Shown piece by piece: positions 15,520-24,826 of a stretch of DNA of 44,276 nucleotides. Under the pieces are notes generated by a model. The model was not told the DNA's origin. It saw only the letters and a list, made by a program, of their open reading frames with translations, and did no database searches. Made by a program: the position numbers and the translations under genes. Numbering within the stretch: the stretch's first letter is position 1; each line of letters opens with the position of its first letter. The DNA comes from Planctomycetota bacterium (GTDB lineage Bacteria > Planctomycetota > J058), in the NCBI GenBank assembly GCA_019636275.1, contig JAHBXY010000069.1, positions 1 to 44,276 on the forward strand, in the 5' to 3' direction.

Positions 15520-18429
15520 ATGACCTACGCCTGGCCCGCGCTCGACCCGACCACGTTCACCGACCCGCTCGACGGGGCCTTCGTGGCCGGCCCCATGGCC
15601 CGCTACCTCGACGGGGCGCGCGCCGTCCGGGTGCCCCGCTCGCGCCCCGGCGCGGCCCTCCGCGTCGCCCTGCGCACCCCCGTCATCGCGGGACCGTTCG
15701 GGATCGAGGAGCTCACGGTCGCGGCCCCCGGCGCCAGCGCGCAGGTGTTCTGCTCCGACGAGGAGTCGGGCCCCGTGACCGACCGGGTGAGCTTCGTCCC
15801 CGGCCGCCACGACGACCTGCTGACGATCGAGTGGGCGCTCACGGGCGCCGTCGACCAGCTGAAGGTGGAGGTCTTCCGCGCCGGCCGCGCCGCGCCGCTC
15901 CTGCGGCGCGTGCTCGTGGCCTCGCCGGACCGGGACCTGCCCGACGGCTTCGACTGGGACGGCCGGCTCGCGCCCATGGAGGACGACGAGCGCCAGGGGG
16001 CGACGACGACGATCGACGCCCCCGCCGAGGAGTTCCCCGACGGCTTCATCACGCCCGAGTTCTCGCCCTACAAGGTGAAGCTCACCGTCGGCGGCGCGGG
16101 CACCCCCGGGCGGGCCGCGGCCTGGGCCTTCGTGGACGTGGCGGTCCACTCGGTGAAGCTCTCCTGGGGCGAGGCCGACTGGATCCCCACCGCCCGCGCG
16201 GAGCCCGCGACCGACCTCCCTCAGGCGCGCCACGCCGACCTGCGGGCGTTCGAGCGCGACCTGCTGCAGCGACTCTCCACGGCCGGCGCCGCCGACGAGG
16301 CGGCGAAGCGGCACGAGCTCGTGCTCGACGTGAACGCGTTCTCCTCCAAGTCGGCGGCCACCGGCGGGGCGATCCCCCCCGACACGGACTTCAAGGCCGC
16401 GCTGGCGCGCTGGGGCCACGGCCCGCGCATCCCGCTCCAGGCCGAGGTGAAGCTGCGCCGCTCGAACGGCCAGGGCGTCAGCGCGCCGGCGGCCCTCGGC
16501 CGCGTGCGCGTGCTCTGGGACTGGGAGGAGCCGGCGGGCCCGCTGTGGGCCGCGGAGGTCGACGCCGCGCTGGCCGGGGGCCCACCCCGGGCGGCCGACC
16601 TGCAGCCGTACGCCGGCCCCTGGAAGGCGCAGCTCCAGGCCGCGCGCGACTACGTGGCGCGGGCCCGGACCTCGCCCGCGGGCCCGCCGGGGTCGGGCGC
16701 CTGCCCCGGGGACTACGGCGGCAAGCGGGGGCCGGGCGCCCCGCCGGTGTTTCCGCCGCAGCCGGGCGCGGACGCGCCCGCGCCGGGGACGTTCCCCTTC
16801 CAGGTCGAGGCGTGCAAGACTCGCACCTGGGCGGCCACGAGCGCGATCAAGCGCGACGGGCCGCTGGCCGGGCGCGCGGGCGCCCTGTTCCAGCCCTCGC
16901 GCCTCGCCGGCGACGCCTTCCGTGTGCGCGCCTACGCGTCGTTCGGGCCGGAGCTGGACGTGACGAAGAAGCTCGTCCCCCCCGCCGACGCGCCGCAGGA
17001 CCCGCCCCCCGCCGACGAGCTGGAGGTGCCGGCCGCGCGCGCCGCCGCCAGCGGCGAGTTCGTCGTCCGCCGCAGCATCCGGGTCAAGTACCTGCAGAAG
17101 AACGTCGCCCAGCCGCTCGACTGGGAGGGGATCAAGCAGCTGTACGGGCTGATGAGCGTGCACCTCGAGGTCGAGCCGGCCGTCGCCGTGGACGAGGCGC
17201 GCTTCGCGCAGGTGGTGCGCGAGCAGGCGGACGCCATGCTGGCCGACCCGAAGTGGGTGGAGCAGCGCAACCCGCTGGAGATCTTCCTCCGCTACGCCAT
17301 CGACCCGTCGCCCCCGCCCGGCGGGCCCGGCCTGGCGACGCGCACGTTCGACGAGTTCAAGGCCGCCTACCTCGACGCCTTCAAGCGGCGCGTCGTGTGC
17401 GAGGTGCGCGCGCACAAGAAGTCGGGCACGTTCCGCTGCCAGGCGGTCCGCGGCACGGGCGGGCTCGAGGGGGTGCTCGTCGACCCGGGCACCGTCGTCC
17501 GGACGCTCTTCGGCAAGGAGGCCTACGTCCTCTGCGACGGCACCTCGTTCCTCTCGCCGGCCGAGCACTTCAGCACCACGGTCGAGGGCGGCGAGGCCAA
17601 GGTCGACGCCGTGCGCCTGCTCTCCTTCTGGGGCGCCCCCGTGATCGTCGAGGAGGACGGGCCCGACGACCGCACGATCGTCGTCCGCCTGCGCACGAAC
17701 CACGCGCACCGGGTCAAGTTCTCCCGCGGCTCGACGACCGTCGACAAGGCGCAGCTGCAGGCGCTCGAGCACTTCCTGGCCATCCACTTCCTGGCCATCG
17801 CCGGCACGGACGCGAGCCAGGCCACGCTCCAGGCCACCGTCTCGGGGCGCGCCGACCGCCGCGCCGCGGTCGTGGCCCTGCTCACCGCCCTGGGGCAGGC
17901 CAAGGAGCAGGCGTGGACGAGCGTGCTCCAGGCGAACTTCCCCACCCGCGTCGAGAAGGACTACGCCGGGCACCTGGTCCTGGTGACGTCGATCCTGCTC
18001 GAGCGGGTGCTGCGCGCCTACACCGCCGAGGTCGCCCGCGGCTGGAACGGCGTCGCGCTCTTCCACCTGGACGGCAAGACGTCCACGGACCGGGTCAAGG
18101 TGGGCGGCGCCAGCTACCCGGAGGAGGCCGACCCGCTGCTCGGGGTGGCCTTCGTCTCCACCCCGGCGCAGTTCGAGGTCCAGGGGAGTAACGGCGCGCC
18201 CATCCTCTACAAGCCGCTCACGGCGGTGGCGGCGCACGAGCTCGGCCACGCGCTCTCGCTGCCGCACGCGCCGCGCAGGCAGGAGGGCGCGACGCCCCCC
18301 GGCGACATCGACGCCGCGGCCCACGCGCCGGACTCCGCCTGCATCATGAACTACGACCAGGACACCGCCGCGTTCTGCGGCAAGTGCGCGCTCCGGCTCG
18401 CCGGCTGGCGCGGGTCCAAGCTGCCTTGA
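15520..18429 (+). CDS. Metzincin-like zinc metalloprotease, single-module paralogue
   Basis: 969 aa from ATG 15520, with GAGGA just upstream. The same frame is open back to a GTG at 15385, but that stretch crosses the GC hairpin and reads as low-complexity, so I do not use it. It aligns domain for domain with the first half of the giant protein: LRVALRTPVIAGPFG, beta domains, YGGKRGPGAPPVFPP, FQPSRLAGDAFRVRAY, a helical middle and a C-terminal catalytic site. The zinc site is HELGHALSLPH (906-916), the Met-turn-like CIMNY (941-945) and FCGKC (952-956), then LRLAGW at the end, as in module 1 of the giant protein. There is no signal peptide. It is probably the last gene of the cluster; transcription from its own promoter is possible because 136 bp separate it from the LysM gene. 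Confidence 0.85.
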   Translation: MTYAWPALDPTTFTDPLDGAFVAGPMARYLDGARAVRVPRSRPGAALRVALRTPVIAGPFGIEELTVAAPGASAQVFCSDEESGPVTDRVSFVPGRHDDLLTIEWALTGAVDQLKVEVFRAGRAAPLLRRVLVASPDRDLPDGFDWDGRLAPMEDDERQGATTTIDAPAEEFPDGFITPEFSPYKVKLTVGGAGTPGRAAAWAFVDVAVHSVKLSWGEADWIPTARAEPATDLPQARHADLRAFERDLLQRLSTAGAADEAAKRHELVLDVNAFSSKSAATGGAIPPDTDFKAALARWGHGPRIPLQAEVKLRRSNGQGVSAPAALGRVRVLWDWEEPAGPLWAAEVDAALAGGPPRAADLQPYAGPWKAQLQAARDYVARARTSPAGPPGSGACPGDYGGKRGPGAPPVFPPQPGADAPAPGTFPFQVEACKTRTWAATSAIKRDGPLAGRAGALFQPSRLAGDAFRVRAYASFGPELDVTKKLVPPADAPQDPPPADELEVPAARAAASGEFVVRRSIRVKYLQKNVAQPLDWEGIKQLYGLMSVHLEVEPAVAVDEARFAQVVREQADAMLADPKWVEQRNPLEIFLRYAIDPSPPPGGPGLATRTFDEFKAAYLDAFKRRVVCEVRAHKKSGTFRCQAVRGTGGLEGVLVDPGTVVRTLFGKEAYVLCDGTSFLSPAEHFSTTVEGGEAKVDAVRLLSFWGAPVIVEEDGPDDRTIVVRLRTNHAHRVKFSRGSTTVDKAQLQALEHFLAIHFLAIAGTDASQATLQATVSGRADRRAAVVALLTALGQAKEQAWTSVLQANFPTRVEKDYAGHLVLVTSILLERVLRAYTAEVARGWNGVALFHLDGKTSTDRVKVGGASYPEEADPLLGVAFVSTPAQFEVQGSNGAPILYKPLTAVAAHELGHALSLPHAPRRQEGATPPGDIDAAAHAPDSACIMNYDQDTAAFCGKCALRLAGWRGSKLP

Positions 18430-18526
18430 CGTAGCGGCGGCGAAGCGGAGCGAGGGGCCCGCCCGCGCCTCGGGCAGCGAGGGCCCGCGGACGCAGACGA
18501 TCAGGTCGTCGTCCTCGGAAGGCCAT

Positions 18527-18552
18527 GGCCGGAGCGGGCGGTGTGAGGCTCA
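18527..18552 (+). repeat. 26-bp exact direct repeat, right copy
   Basis: Identical to 7878-7903, the end of the GH15 gene. The last three bases (TCA, 18550-18552) are the stop codon TGA of the minus-strand fibronectin/NHL gene. Spacer 18430-18526 otherwise holds only GC-rich sequence with short GGGCCC-type inverted repeats. Confidence 0.9.
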
Positions 18553-21500
18553 CCAGCGGATGCCGGTGATCCTGCGCACGCGGAAGTTCGTGCGGTCGAC
18601 GAGCACCAGGCGGCCCTCGGCGTCGATCGCGAGGCCCTGGGGGCTGCTCACGCGCGCCTGCCGCGAGGGGCCGCCGTCGCCCTGGTACTCCGGCCAGCCC
18701 GGCGTGCCCGTCAGCCGGCTGACGATCCCCTCGACGTCGATGCGGTAGACGACGTGCCAGGAGCCGTCCGAGACGTACACCGTCCCGTCCGCGTCCACCG
18801 CCACGCACGTGGGGAGGACGGCCTGCTCCGCCGCCGGATAGCCGTCGCCGGTGAAGCCCCAGCCGCCGTTGCCGGCGAAGGTGGTGATCACGCCGGTGGC
18901 CGCCGACACGCGGCGGACGCGGCGGTTGTCGAGGTCGACGACGAACAGGTCGCCCGTGGGTCCGACCGCGAGGTCCGCGGGCCGCGCCAGCGCCGCGCCC
19001 GTCGCGGGGCCGCCGTCACCCGAGAACCCGTAGGCCCCGGTGCCGGCGACCGTGGTCACCACGCCCGTGACGGCGTCCACGCGGCGGACGCGGTGGTTCT
19101 CCGTGTCGGCGATCAGCAGGTTGCCCGCGGCATCGAACGCGATGCCGTGGGGCCGATCGAGCTGGGTCTCCGTCGCGGCGAGCCCGTCGCCGTTGAAGCC
19201 GTAGACGCCGGTGCCGGCGACGACGACGGCCGTGCCGCTCTGAGCGTCGATCCGGACGATCACGCTCTGGCCGGGCAAGACGACGTGGACCTCGCCGGCC
19301 GGGCTCACGGCCACGCCGGCGGGGTAGCTGTGGGCCGGGTGCGTCGCGACCGACTCGATCTCTCCACCGACGGCGAAGCGCCGGAGCCGGAGGTTGTTCG
19401 AATCCGAGACGAAGACCGCCTCGTCGGGCCCGATCGCCACGCCCCAGGGATGGTTGAAGCGCGCCTGCGTGGCGGGCCCGCCGTCGCCCGCGAACCCCGC
19501 GGTCCCGTCGCCGGCGATCGTCTCGATCACCGGCTCGGCCGGCGTGCGCGCCGTGACCACCGCGGACGGCGCAGAGCCGGTGTTGGTGTTCCAGTCCCAG
19601 GCGAGGACCCGGTAGTCGTACTCCGTGTCCGCCTGGGCGATCTGGTCGAGCGCCCAGTCCTCGCCTGGGTTCCCCCAGGTGACGTTCGCGAAGGTCGCCT
19701 CTCCGGCCGGGCTGCGCTGGACGACGTGGGGCCCCTGGCTCGAGGGCGTCCACGTGAGCCGCACGACGCCGGGGCTGACCGCGCGGGCCGCGACGTTCGT
19801 CGGCGGCGTGAGCGGCCCCTGGCCGCCCGTGGTGGCGCTGGCCACGTTCGACGGCGCGGAGCGGACGCCGCCCGCGTACTCGGCCAGGACCCGGTACTCG
19901 TAGGTCGTGCCAGGCGGGAGCCACGTGTCCTCGTAGAAGGTCATGTTCGCCGGCACCGAGGTGAGGAAGAAGAACTCGCCCGGCGGCTCGCGGCGCTCGA
20001 CGACGAACGCGGTCTCCTCGTGCGACGGGTCGTGCCAGGTGAGCGCGATCCGGTCGTCCGTCATGAGGAACGCCGAGAGCCCCGAGGGGGCCGGGACGGC
20101 CGGCGTGACGATCGCGACGACCGAGGACGGCGTCATGGGCTGGCTGAAGTAGAGCGCGCGCACGCGATACTGATACTCGGCGCCGCCCTGAAGGCCCTGG
20201 TCGAGGTAGTTCGACGCCCCCGACGGCACCCAGCCCACCGCCAGCCACTGCTCGAGCTCCGCGCTGTAGCGCTCGATCTGGAAGCCCGACTCGTCCGACG
20301 ACGTGTCCGTCCAGCTCACGAACACCTGGTTCCACGCGAAGGCCTGAGCCGTGACGTTCGTCGGCGCCGGGTAGACCGGCGTCGTGACCGACACGACCTC
20401 GGAGGGGGTCATGGGCTGGGTCGCGTAGACCGCCCGCACGCGGTACTGGTAGTTGAAGCCGCCCTGGAGGCCCTGATCGAGGTAGTTCGACGCCCCGGAC
20501 GGCACCCAGCCCACCGCCAGCCACTGCTCGAGCTCCGCGCTGTAGCGCTCGATCTGGAAGCCCGACCCGTCCGACGACGTGTCCGTCCAGCTCACGAACA
20601 CCTGATTCCACGCGAAGGCATGAGCCGACACGTTCGTCGGCGCCGGGTAGACCGGGGTCGTCACCGACACCGCGGCAGAGGGCGTCATCGGCTGGCCAGA
20701 GAGAAGAGCCCGGACCCGGTACTCGTAGGCCGTGCCTTCCTGGAGCTCGCCGTCCAGGTGACTGGTGGCGTTCGCCGGCAGGTCGGCGACCGCCACGAAC
20801 TCGGTCACGCCGCCGCCACGCCGCTCGACCCGGAAGCCCGACTCGTCGCTCGACGTGTCGGTCCACGTCACCAGCACCTGGTTCCATGCGGTCGCCTGGG
20901 CGCCGACTCCGGCCGGGGCCGGATAGGACGGAGTGGTGACGGCGGTGACCGCCGAGGGTGGCGACTCCACGCCGGAGGCGTGACGCGCGACCACCCGGTA
21001 CTAGTATGACGTCGCGCCCAGGAGCCCGCCGTGCTGGAAGGTGGTGACGTTGGCCGCGACGGTGCCTGCCGCGGTGAACTGTCCGACGCCAGCCGGCGAG
21101 CGAACCTCGATCCTGAACTCCGCCTCGTCCGAGGTCGTGTCGATCCAGCTCACCTGCACGGCGTTCCAGGCCGTCGCCACGGCGGTCACCCCGCTCGGGC
21201 TCGGATAGGCCGAGGTCGTCGCCTGGGCGACGTTCGAGGGCTGTGACGTCTGGCCCGAGTTGTTGGCCGCGACGACCCGCCACTCGTAGGCGGTCGATGC
21301 GGTCACGCCTTGATCCAGATAGGTGGTCGAGTCGGCGGGAAGCGTCGCGACCTGCGCGAACTGCCCGCCGACGGGTCGGCGCTGGACCCGGTACTCGGTC
21401 TCCTTCTTGGCGTTGTCGACCCAGGACAGCGACACCCGATTCCACGCCTGCGGCGTGGCGACCAGGTTGGTCGGCGTCTGTAGCCCGCCGGCCTGCGCGT

Positions 21501-21573
21501 TCGCCGGCTCCGTGGCTGCCAGCGCGACCAGACCGAAGATCAGCCAGGAGCCTCCGCGAACACGTGCGTTCAA
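18550..21573 (-). pseudogene. Secreted fibronectin-III / NHL beta-propeller protein with one in-frame amber stop
   Basis: The gene reads from TTG 21573 (GGGGGCGGG upstream) with signal peptide ...LIFGLVALAATEPANAQA. It continues through about seven fibronectin type III-like modules (each with VSWTDTSSDESGF-like and YEYRVRA-like strands) to C-terminal NHL repeats (AGTGVYGFNGDG, RPHGIAFDAAGNLLIADTEN, HRVRRVDAVTG) that would form a beta-propeller. The frame is broken once by TAG at 21003-21001, inside the conserved SYEYRV strand, exactly where the other modules have Glu (GAG): a single-base change. Counting that codon it is 1007 residues. Without readthrough, only about 190 residues are made. 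It may be a recent pseudogene, an assembly error or amber readthrough. It is divergent from the RHS gene. Confidence 0.85.
20161..20700 (-). repeat. Recent tandem duplication of a fibronectin module (276-bp period)
   Basis: Bases 20161-20436 and 20437-20700 are nearly identical over long stretches at an offset of 276 bp, that is 92 codons, one fibronectin module. Both encode FQIERYSAELEQWLAVGWVP. The other modules of the gene are far more diverged, so this duplication is young. Confidence 0.85.
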
Positions 21574-21819
21574 GCCCGCCCCCTCTGCCGCAACTGTTGT
21601 GACCGGGGCTCCAGGTAAATGCAAGTCGACCCAGAGTGAACCAGCTCCGACGGCCGGCGCCAACGGCTTGTGACCAGACCCCCTGCTCGGCGACACCTCG
21701 CCCGAGGCGCCCGCGCGATGCCTGTCGGCCGGCGCCAACAGGCCGACGACGTGCCCCCCGGAGCGCCGTCGCTCCCGGAGCACGTAGCGCAAGGGGGCGG
21801 CCGTGGGCCACAGTGCGTT

Positions 21820-24800
21820 GTGGCCGGCTCGCTCCACACCCTGATCGGCGTCCTGCTCAGCATCGCGCCGAGCACGTCCGTCTCGGCGGCCCGACTCGAT
21901 CAGGGCGCGCCGTCGCCGTGCCCCGCCGGAGCCGCGGAAGGCATCTTCGGCGACTGCTTCGCCGTCGAGATCACGCACGACGCCGACGGCAACCTGCGGA
22001 CGACCACCGACGCCAACGGGACGGTGGTCGTCCGCGACTACGACGGGCTCGACCGCCTCACGCGCGTCGACGTGGTGCCGGGCGCGGGGGTGGTCGGCAC
22101 GCGCCTGCAGCGGTTCGAGTGGGACGGGCTGTCGCGGCTCGTCCGGGCGACCGACGACGGCGGCGCGGCCGTGAACGAGCCCGGGGCCGTGAGCAGCGAG
22201 GTGCTCCGGGAGTACGACTCGCTCTCGCGGCTCGTGCGCGAGTCGCAGGACGGGCGCGAGCTCGCGCACGAGCACCGCCTGAACGACACGCGCAGCGCGG
22301 TGACCTACCCGTCGGGCCGGCGGCTCGTGTTCACGCACGACGGGCTCGAGCGGCTGGTGACGGTGGGCCAGAGCCCGCCCGGGCTCGGGCCGCCGGCCCC
22401 GGTGGCGGCGTTCGAGTACGCGGGGCCGTCGCGGCTGGGGCAGCGCGCGTCGGGCAACGGCGTCGTGCTGGCGCCCTCGTACGACGCGACCCGGCGGCCG
22501 ACCGGGCTGCGGCACGAGCGTGGCGGGGCAGCCCTGTTCGCCTGGCGCTACGCGTACGACCGGTCGAGCAACCGCACGCTCCAGGCGCGCGACCACGAGG
22601 GCGGGCTGGAGGACCGGCACCGCTACGACTCGGCGAGCCGCCTCGTGGAGACGCGGTTCGACGCCCCGCCGCCCGCGGGCGGCGGGGAGCCGGCGCCGGC
22701 GCCCCGGGTGGCGCGCGGGCTCGAGCGGCGCAGCTACGTCCTCGACGGCGTGGGGAACCGCGTCACGGTCGAGCAGGAGGCCCCCGGCGGCGGCGGGCCG
22801 GTCGTGACCGGGTATGCGGTCGACGCGACGAACGCCTACACGAGCGTGGGCTCGGCGGCACTCCAGACCGACGCCAACGGCAACCTGCTCGACGACGGAG
22901 CCGGCAGGAGGTTCGGGTACGACGCCTTCAACCGGCTCGTGACGGTCGAAACGGCCACGCACCGGACGCGCTACGGCCACGACGCGACGGGGCGGCGGAC
23001 GCGCAGCGACGTGACCTCGCTGGCCGACGGGTCGACGGTCTCGACGCTGTTCCTGCACGACGGCATGCACTGCGTCGAGGAGCGCGTGGTCGGGGGGCCC
23101 AGGAGCGGGGAGGTCCGCGAGCTGGTCCACGGCGGGCGGGTGGACGAGGTCCTCTTCTCGGCGGTGACGCACGGCGAGACCACGCGGGTCTACTACCACC
23201 ACGAGGACGTCGCCGGCAACACGGTCGCCCTCACCGACGAGGCCGGCGTCGTCGTCGACGAGGTGGCCTACGACGAGTGGGGCGTCGCGTGGTCCCGCGA
23301 CCCCGTGGCGCACGCGGCGGCGGGGAACAGGTACCTGTTCCAGGGCCTCCGCTGGGACGAGGAGGCGGGCCTCTACCACGTGCGGGCGCGGGCGTACGAC
23401 CCCGGGCTGGGGAGGTTCGCGCAGCGCGACCCGATCGGCGTGTGGGGCGATCCGGTCAGCCTGGGCAACGCGTACACCTTCGCGGGGAACAACCCGGTCA
23501 CCTTGAGGGATCCCCGTGGACTGTGGGCAGAGGACCTCGCCATTGCCATTCCCTCGATCCTGATCGGTGCACGGTCCCTCGGAAGGAACCTGGGGCAAGG
23601 GAACTTCCTCGAGGCGCTGACCGACGTCATGGGCCTCGCGGCGGACGTCGTGGCGGTCCTCGCACCTGGGGTGCCCGGCGGGGCCGGCGCGGCCATTCAT
23701 ACCAGCCGAGCCGCCCGGCTCGGATCTGCGGGTCTCAAGGCCGGGGGACTGGCGCTGTCCGCACACGCGGAAGCAAGGCAGTCCGGGTGGCTCGACGAGG
23801 AGGAGTTCGACGAGGAGGAGTTCGACGAGGAGGAGTTCGACAACTGCTTCCTCGCCGGGACCCTCGTCGAGACCGAGTCCGGGATGAAGCCCATCGAGGA
23901 CATCGAGGTCGGAGACCGGGTCCTGGCGCATCCGGAGGGCGGCTTCCACAAGGGTGAGCGGGCGTTCAAGCCTGTCGTCCACCTCTCCCGGAACACCACC
24001 CGGCAAGTCTGCCGCCTGACCATCGCGCCCGCTCGCCCGCAGGGCCGCACCGAGGTGCATGTCGTCGGCGAGGCCAATGATGGCGGCGAGGAGTCCGAAG
24101 AGCCTCCATCAGGCTCGCAGCAGATCCTCTGCACCCCGAACCACCCGATCTACCTCGTCGGCCGCGGCTGGATCTTCACCGGCAAGCTCAAGCCGGGCGA
24201 CCTGCTCGTCGGCGAGAGCGGCGCGCTCCTTGAGGTCCTGAGGGTCGAGGTCTGGGACGAGGTTGCGCCGATCTTCAACTTCGAGGTCGAGGATTGGCAC
24301 ACATACTTCGTCGCGGGCAATCAGGGCGCTGAGTCGGTCTGGGTCCACAATCGACAGGTCATGTCTGCTGCCCGACGTGCGCAGCTCAATGCACGGTTCG
24401 GACGCTCTGGGAACCTCAACCAGGACATCAATGCTCGTGGCATCGCTTCTGAGCTCCGGAAGAACGCGGCTCAAGCCATCACCAACACTCCCAAGGTCAT
24501 TCCTCGGCAGCGGGGGCTGTTTGGCACCGCGGCGCACGTCGCGTTTGAGCGCCTGAATCAGGGACTGATCCAGAAGGCGCGGCAGCAAGGGTTGACACTT
24601 CACCTTGAGGGCTTCCGAATGCCCTCAGGCCTCCCTGCCGCATACCGTAGGGCCCCTGGATCCATTGGCCTTGACGCTGTGGTCGGAGACGCTCGTGGTG
24701 TTCCGCTGATCGGGGTTGACCTGAAGACGGGTCGTCATTGGTCTCGCGCGCAGAAAGCGAGATACCAGGCTAGGTTCCGTAACTCAGCCGGCAATCCGAT

Positions 24801-24822
24801 CCCGATCCTGGAGGCTCCATAG
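21820..24822 (+). CDS. RHS-repeat polymorphic toxin: RHS core - HINT - PD-(D/E)xK-like nuclease tip
   Basis: 1000 aa from GTG 21820, chosen because it gives a signal-like N-terminus (MAGSLHTLIGVLL...STSVSAA); the same frame also has an ATG at 21670. RHS/YD repeats run from about 45 to 500 (YDGLDRLTRVD, YDSASRLVETR, YDAFNRLVTVE), then the core signature RARAYDPGLGRFAQRDPIG. An acidic DEEEF tandem repeat precedes a HINT autoprocessing domain: C676 in CFLAGTLVETESGMKPI, TPNHPIYLVGRGW, and the C-terminal VHN (H843-N844). The last 156 residues are the toxin: helices, then GLDAVVGD (D952) and GVDLKTG (D967, K969), a PD-(D/E)xK-like pattern suggesting a nuclease. GC content falls in this tip. The next gene is the likely immunity gene. 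Confidence 0.9.
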   Translation: MAGSLHTLIGVLLSIAPSTSVSAARLDQGAPSPCPAGAAEGIFGDCFAVEITHDADGNLRTTTDANGTVVVRDYDGLDRLTRVDVVPGAGVVGTRLQRFEWDGLSRLVRATDDGGAAVNEPGAVSSEVLREYDSLSRLVRESQDGRELAHEHRLNDTRSAVTYPSGRRLVFTHDGLERLVTVGQSPPGLGPPAPVAAFEYAGPSRLGQRASGNGVVLAPSYDATRRPTGLRHERGGAALFAWRYAYDRSSNRTLQARDHEGGLEDRHRYDSASRLVETRFDAPPPAGGGEPAPAPRVARGLERRSYVLDGVGNRVTVEQEAPGGGGPVVTGYAVDATNAYTSVGSAALQTDANGNLLDDGAGRRFGYDAFNRLVTVETATHRTRYGHDATGRRTRSDVTSLADGSTVSTLFLHDGMHCVEERVVGGPRSGEVRELVHGGRVDEVLFSAVTHGETTRVYYHHEDVAGNTVALTDEAGVVVDEVAYDEWGVAWSRDPVAHAAAGNRYLFQGLRWDEEAGLYHVRARAYDPGLGRFAQRDPIGVWGDPVSLGNAYTFAGNNPVTLRDPRGLWAEDLAIAIPSILIGARSLGRNLGQGNFLEALTDVMGLAADVVAVLAPGVPGGAGAAIHTSRAARLGSAGLKAGGLALSAHAEARQSGWLDEEEFDEEEFDEEEFDNCFLAGTLVETESGMKPIEDIEVGDRVLAHPEGGFHKGERAFKPVVHLSRNTTRQVCRLTIAPARPQGRTEVHVVGEANDGGEESEEPPSGSQQILCTPNHPIYLVGRGWIFTGKLKPGDLLVGESGALLEVLRVEVWDEVAPIFNFEVEDWHTYFVAGNQGAESVWVHNRQVMSAARRAQLNARFGRSGNLNQDINARGIASELRKNAAQAITNTPKVIPRQRGLFGTAAHVAFERLNQGLIQKARQQGLTLHLEGFRMPSGLPAAYRRAPGSIGLDAVVGDARGVPLIGVDLKTGRHWSRAQKARYQARFRNSAGNPIPILEAP
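23794..23838 (+). repeat. 15-bp in-frame tandem repeat (three units) before the HINT domain
   Basis: Three exact copies of GACGAGGAGGAGTTC encode DEEEF three times, forming a very acidic linker between the RHS-associated segment and the HINT domain. Units are in frame, so slippage would change linker length only. Confidence 0.95.
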
Positions 24823-24826
24823 CGGC

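Noticed and set aside
9464..15523. Very long open frames on both strands across the protease cluster
   Set aside because: They are out-of-frame or antisense shadows in very GC-rich DNA, rich in Arg, Gly and Pro, without domains. The frames with LysM and protease motifs have the expected G/C third positions and ribosome-binding sites.
8042..18429. Calling the cluster a type VI secretion effector locus
   Set aside because: No VgrG, PAAR, Hcp, sheath or adaptor gene occurs in the window. The idea is kept only as a hypothesis.
21001..24060. A minus-strand frame of about 1000 codons overlapping the RHS gene and running into the fibronectin gene
   Set aside because: Only its last 190 codons (from 21573 down) are real and form the start of the fibronectin/NHL gene. 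The rest is antisense to RHS repeats.
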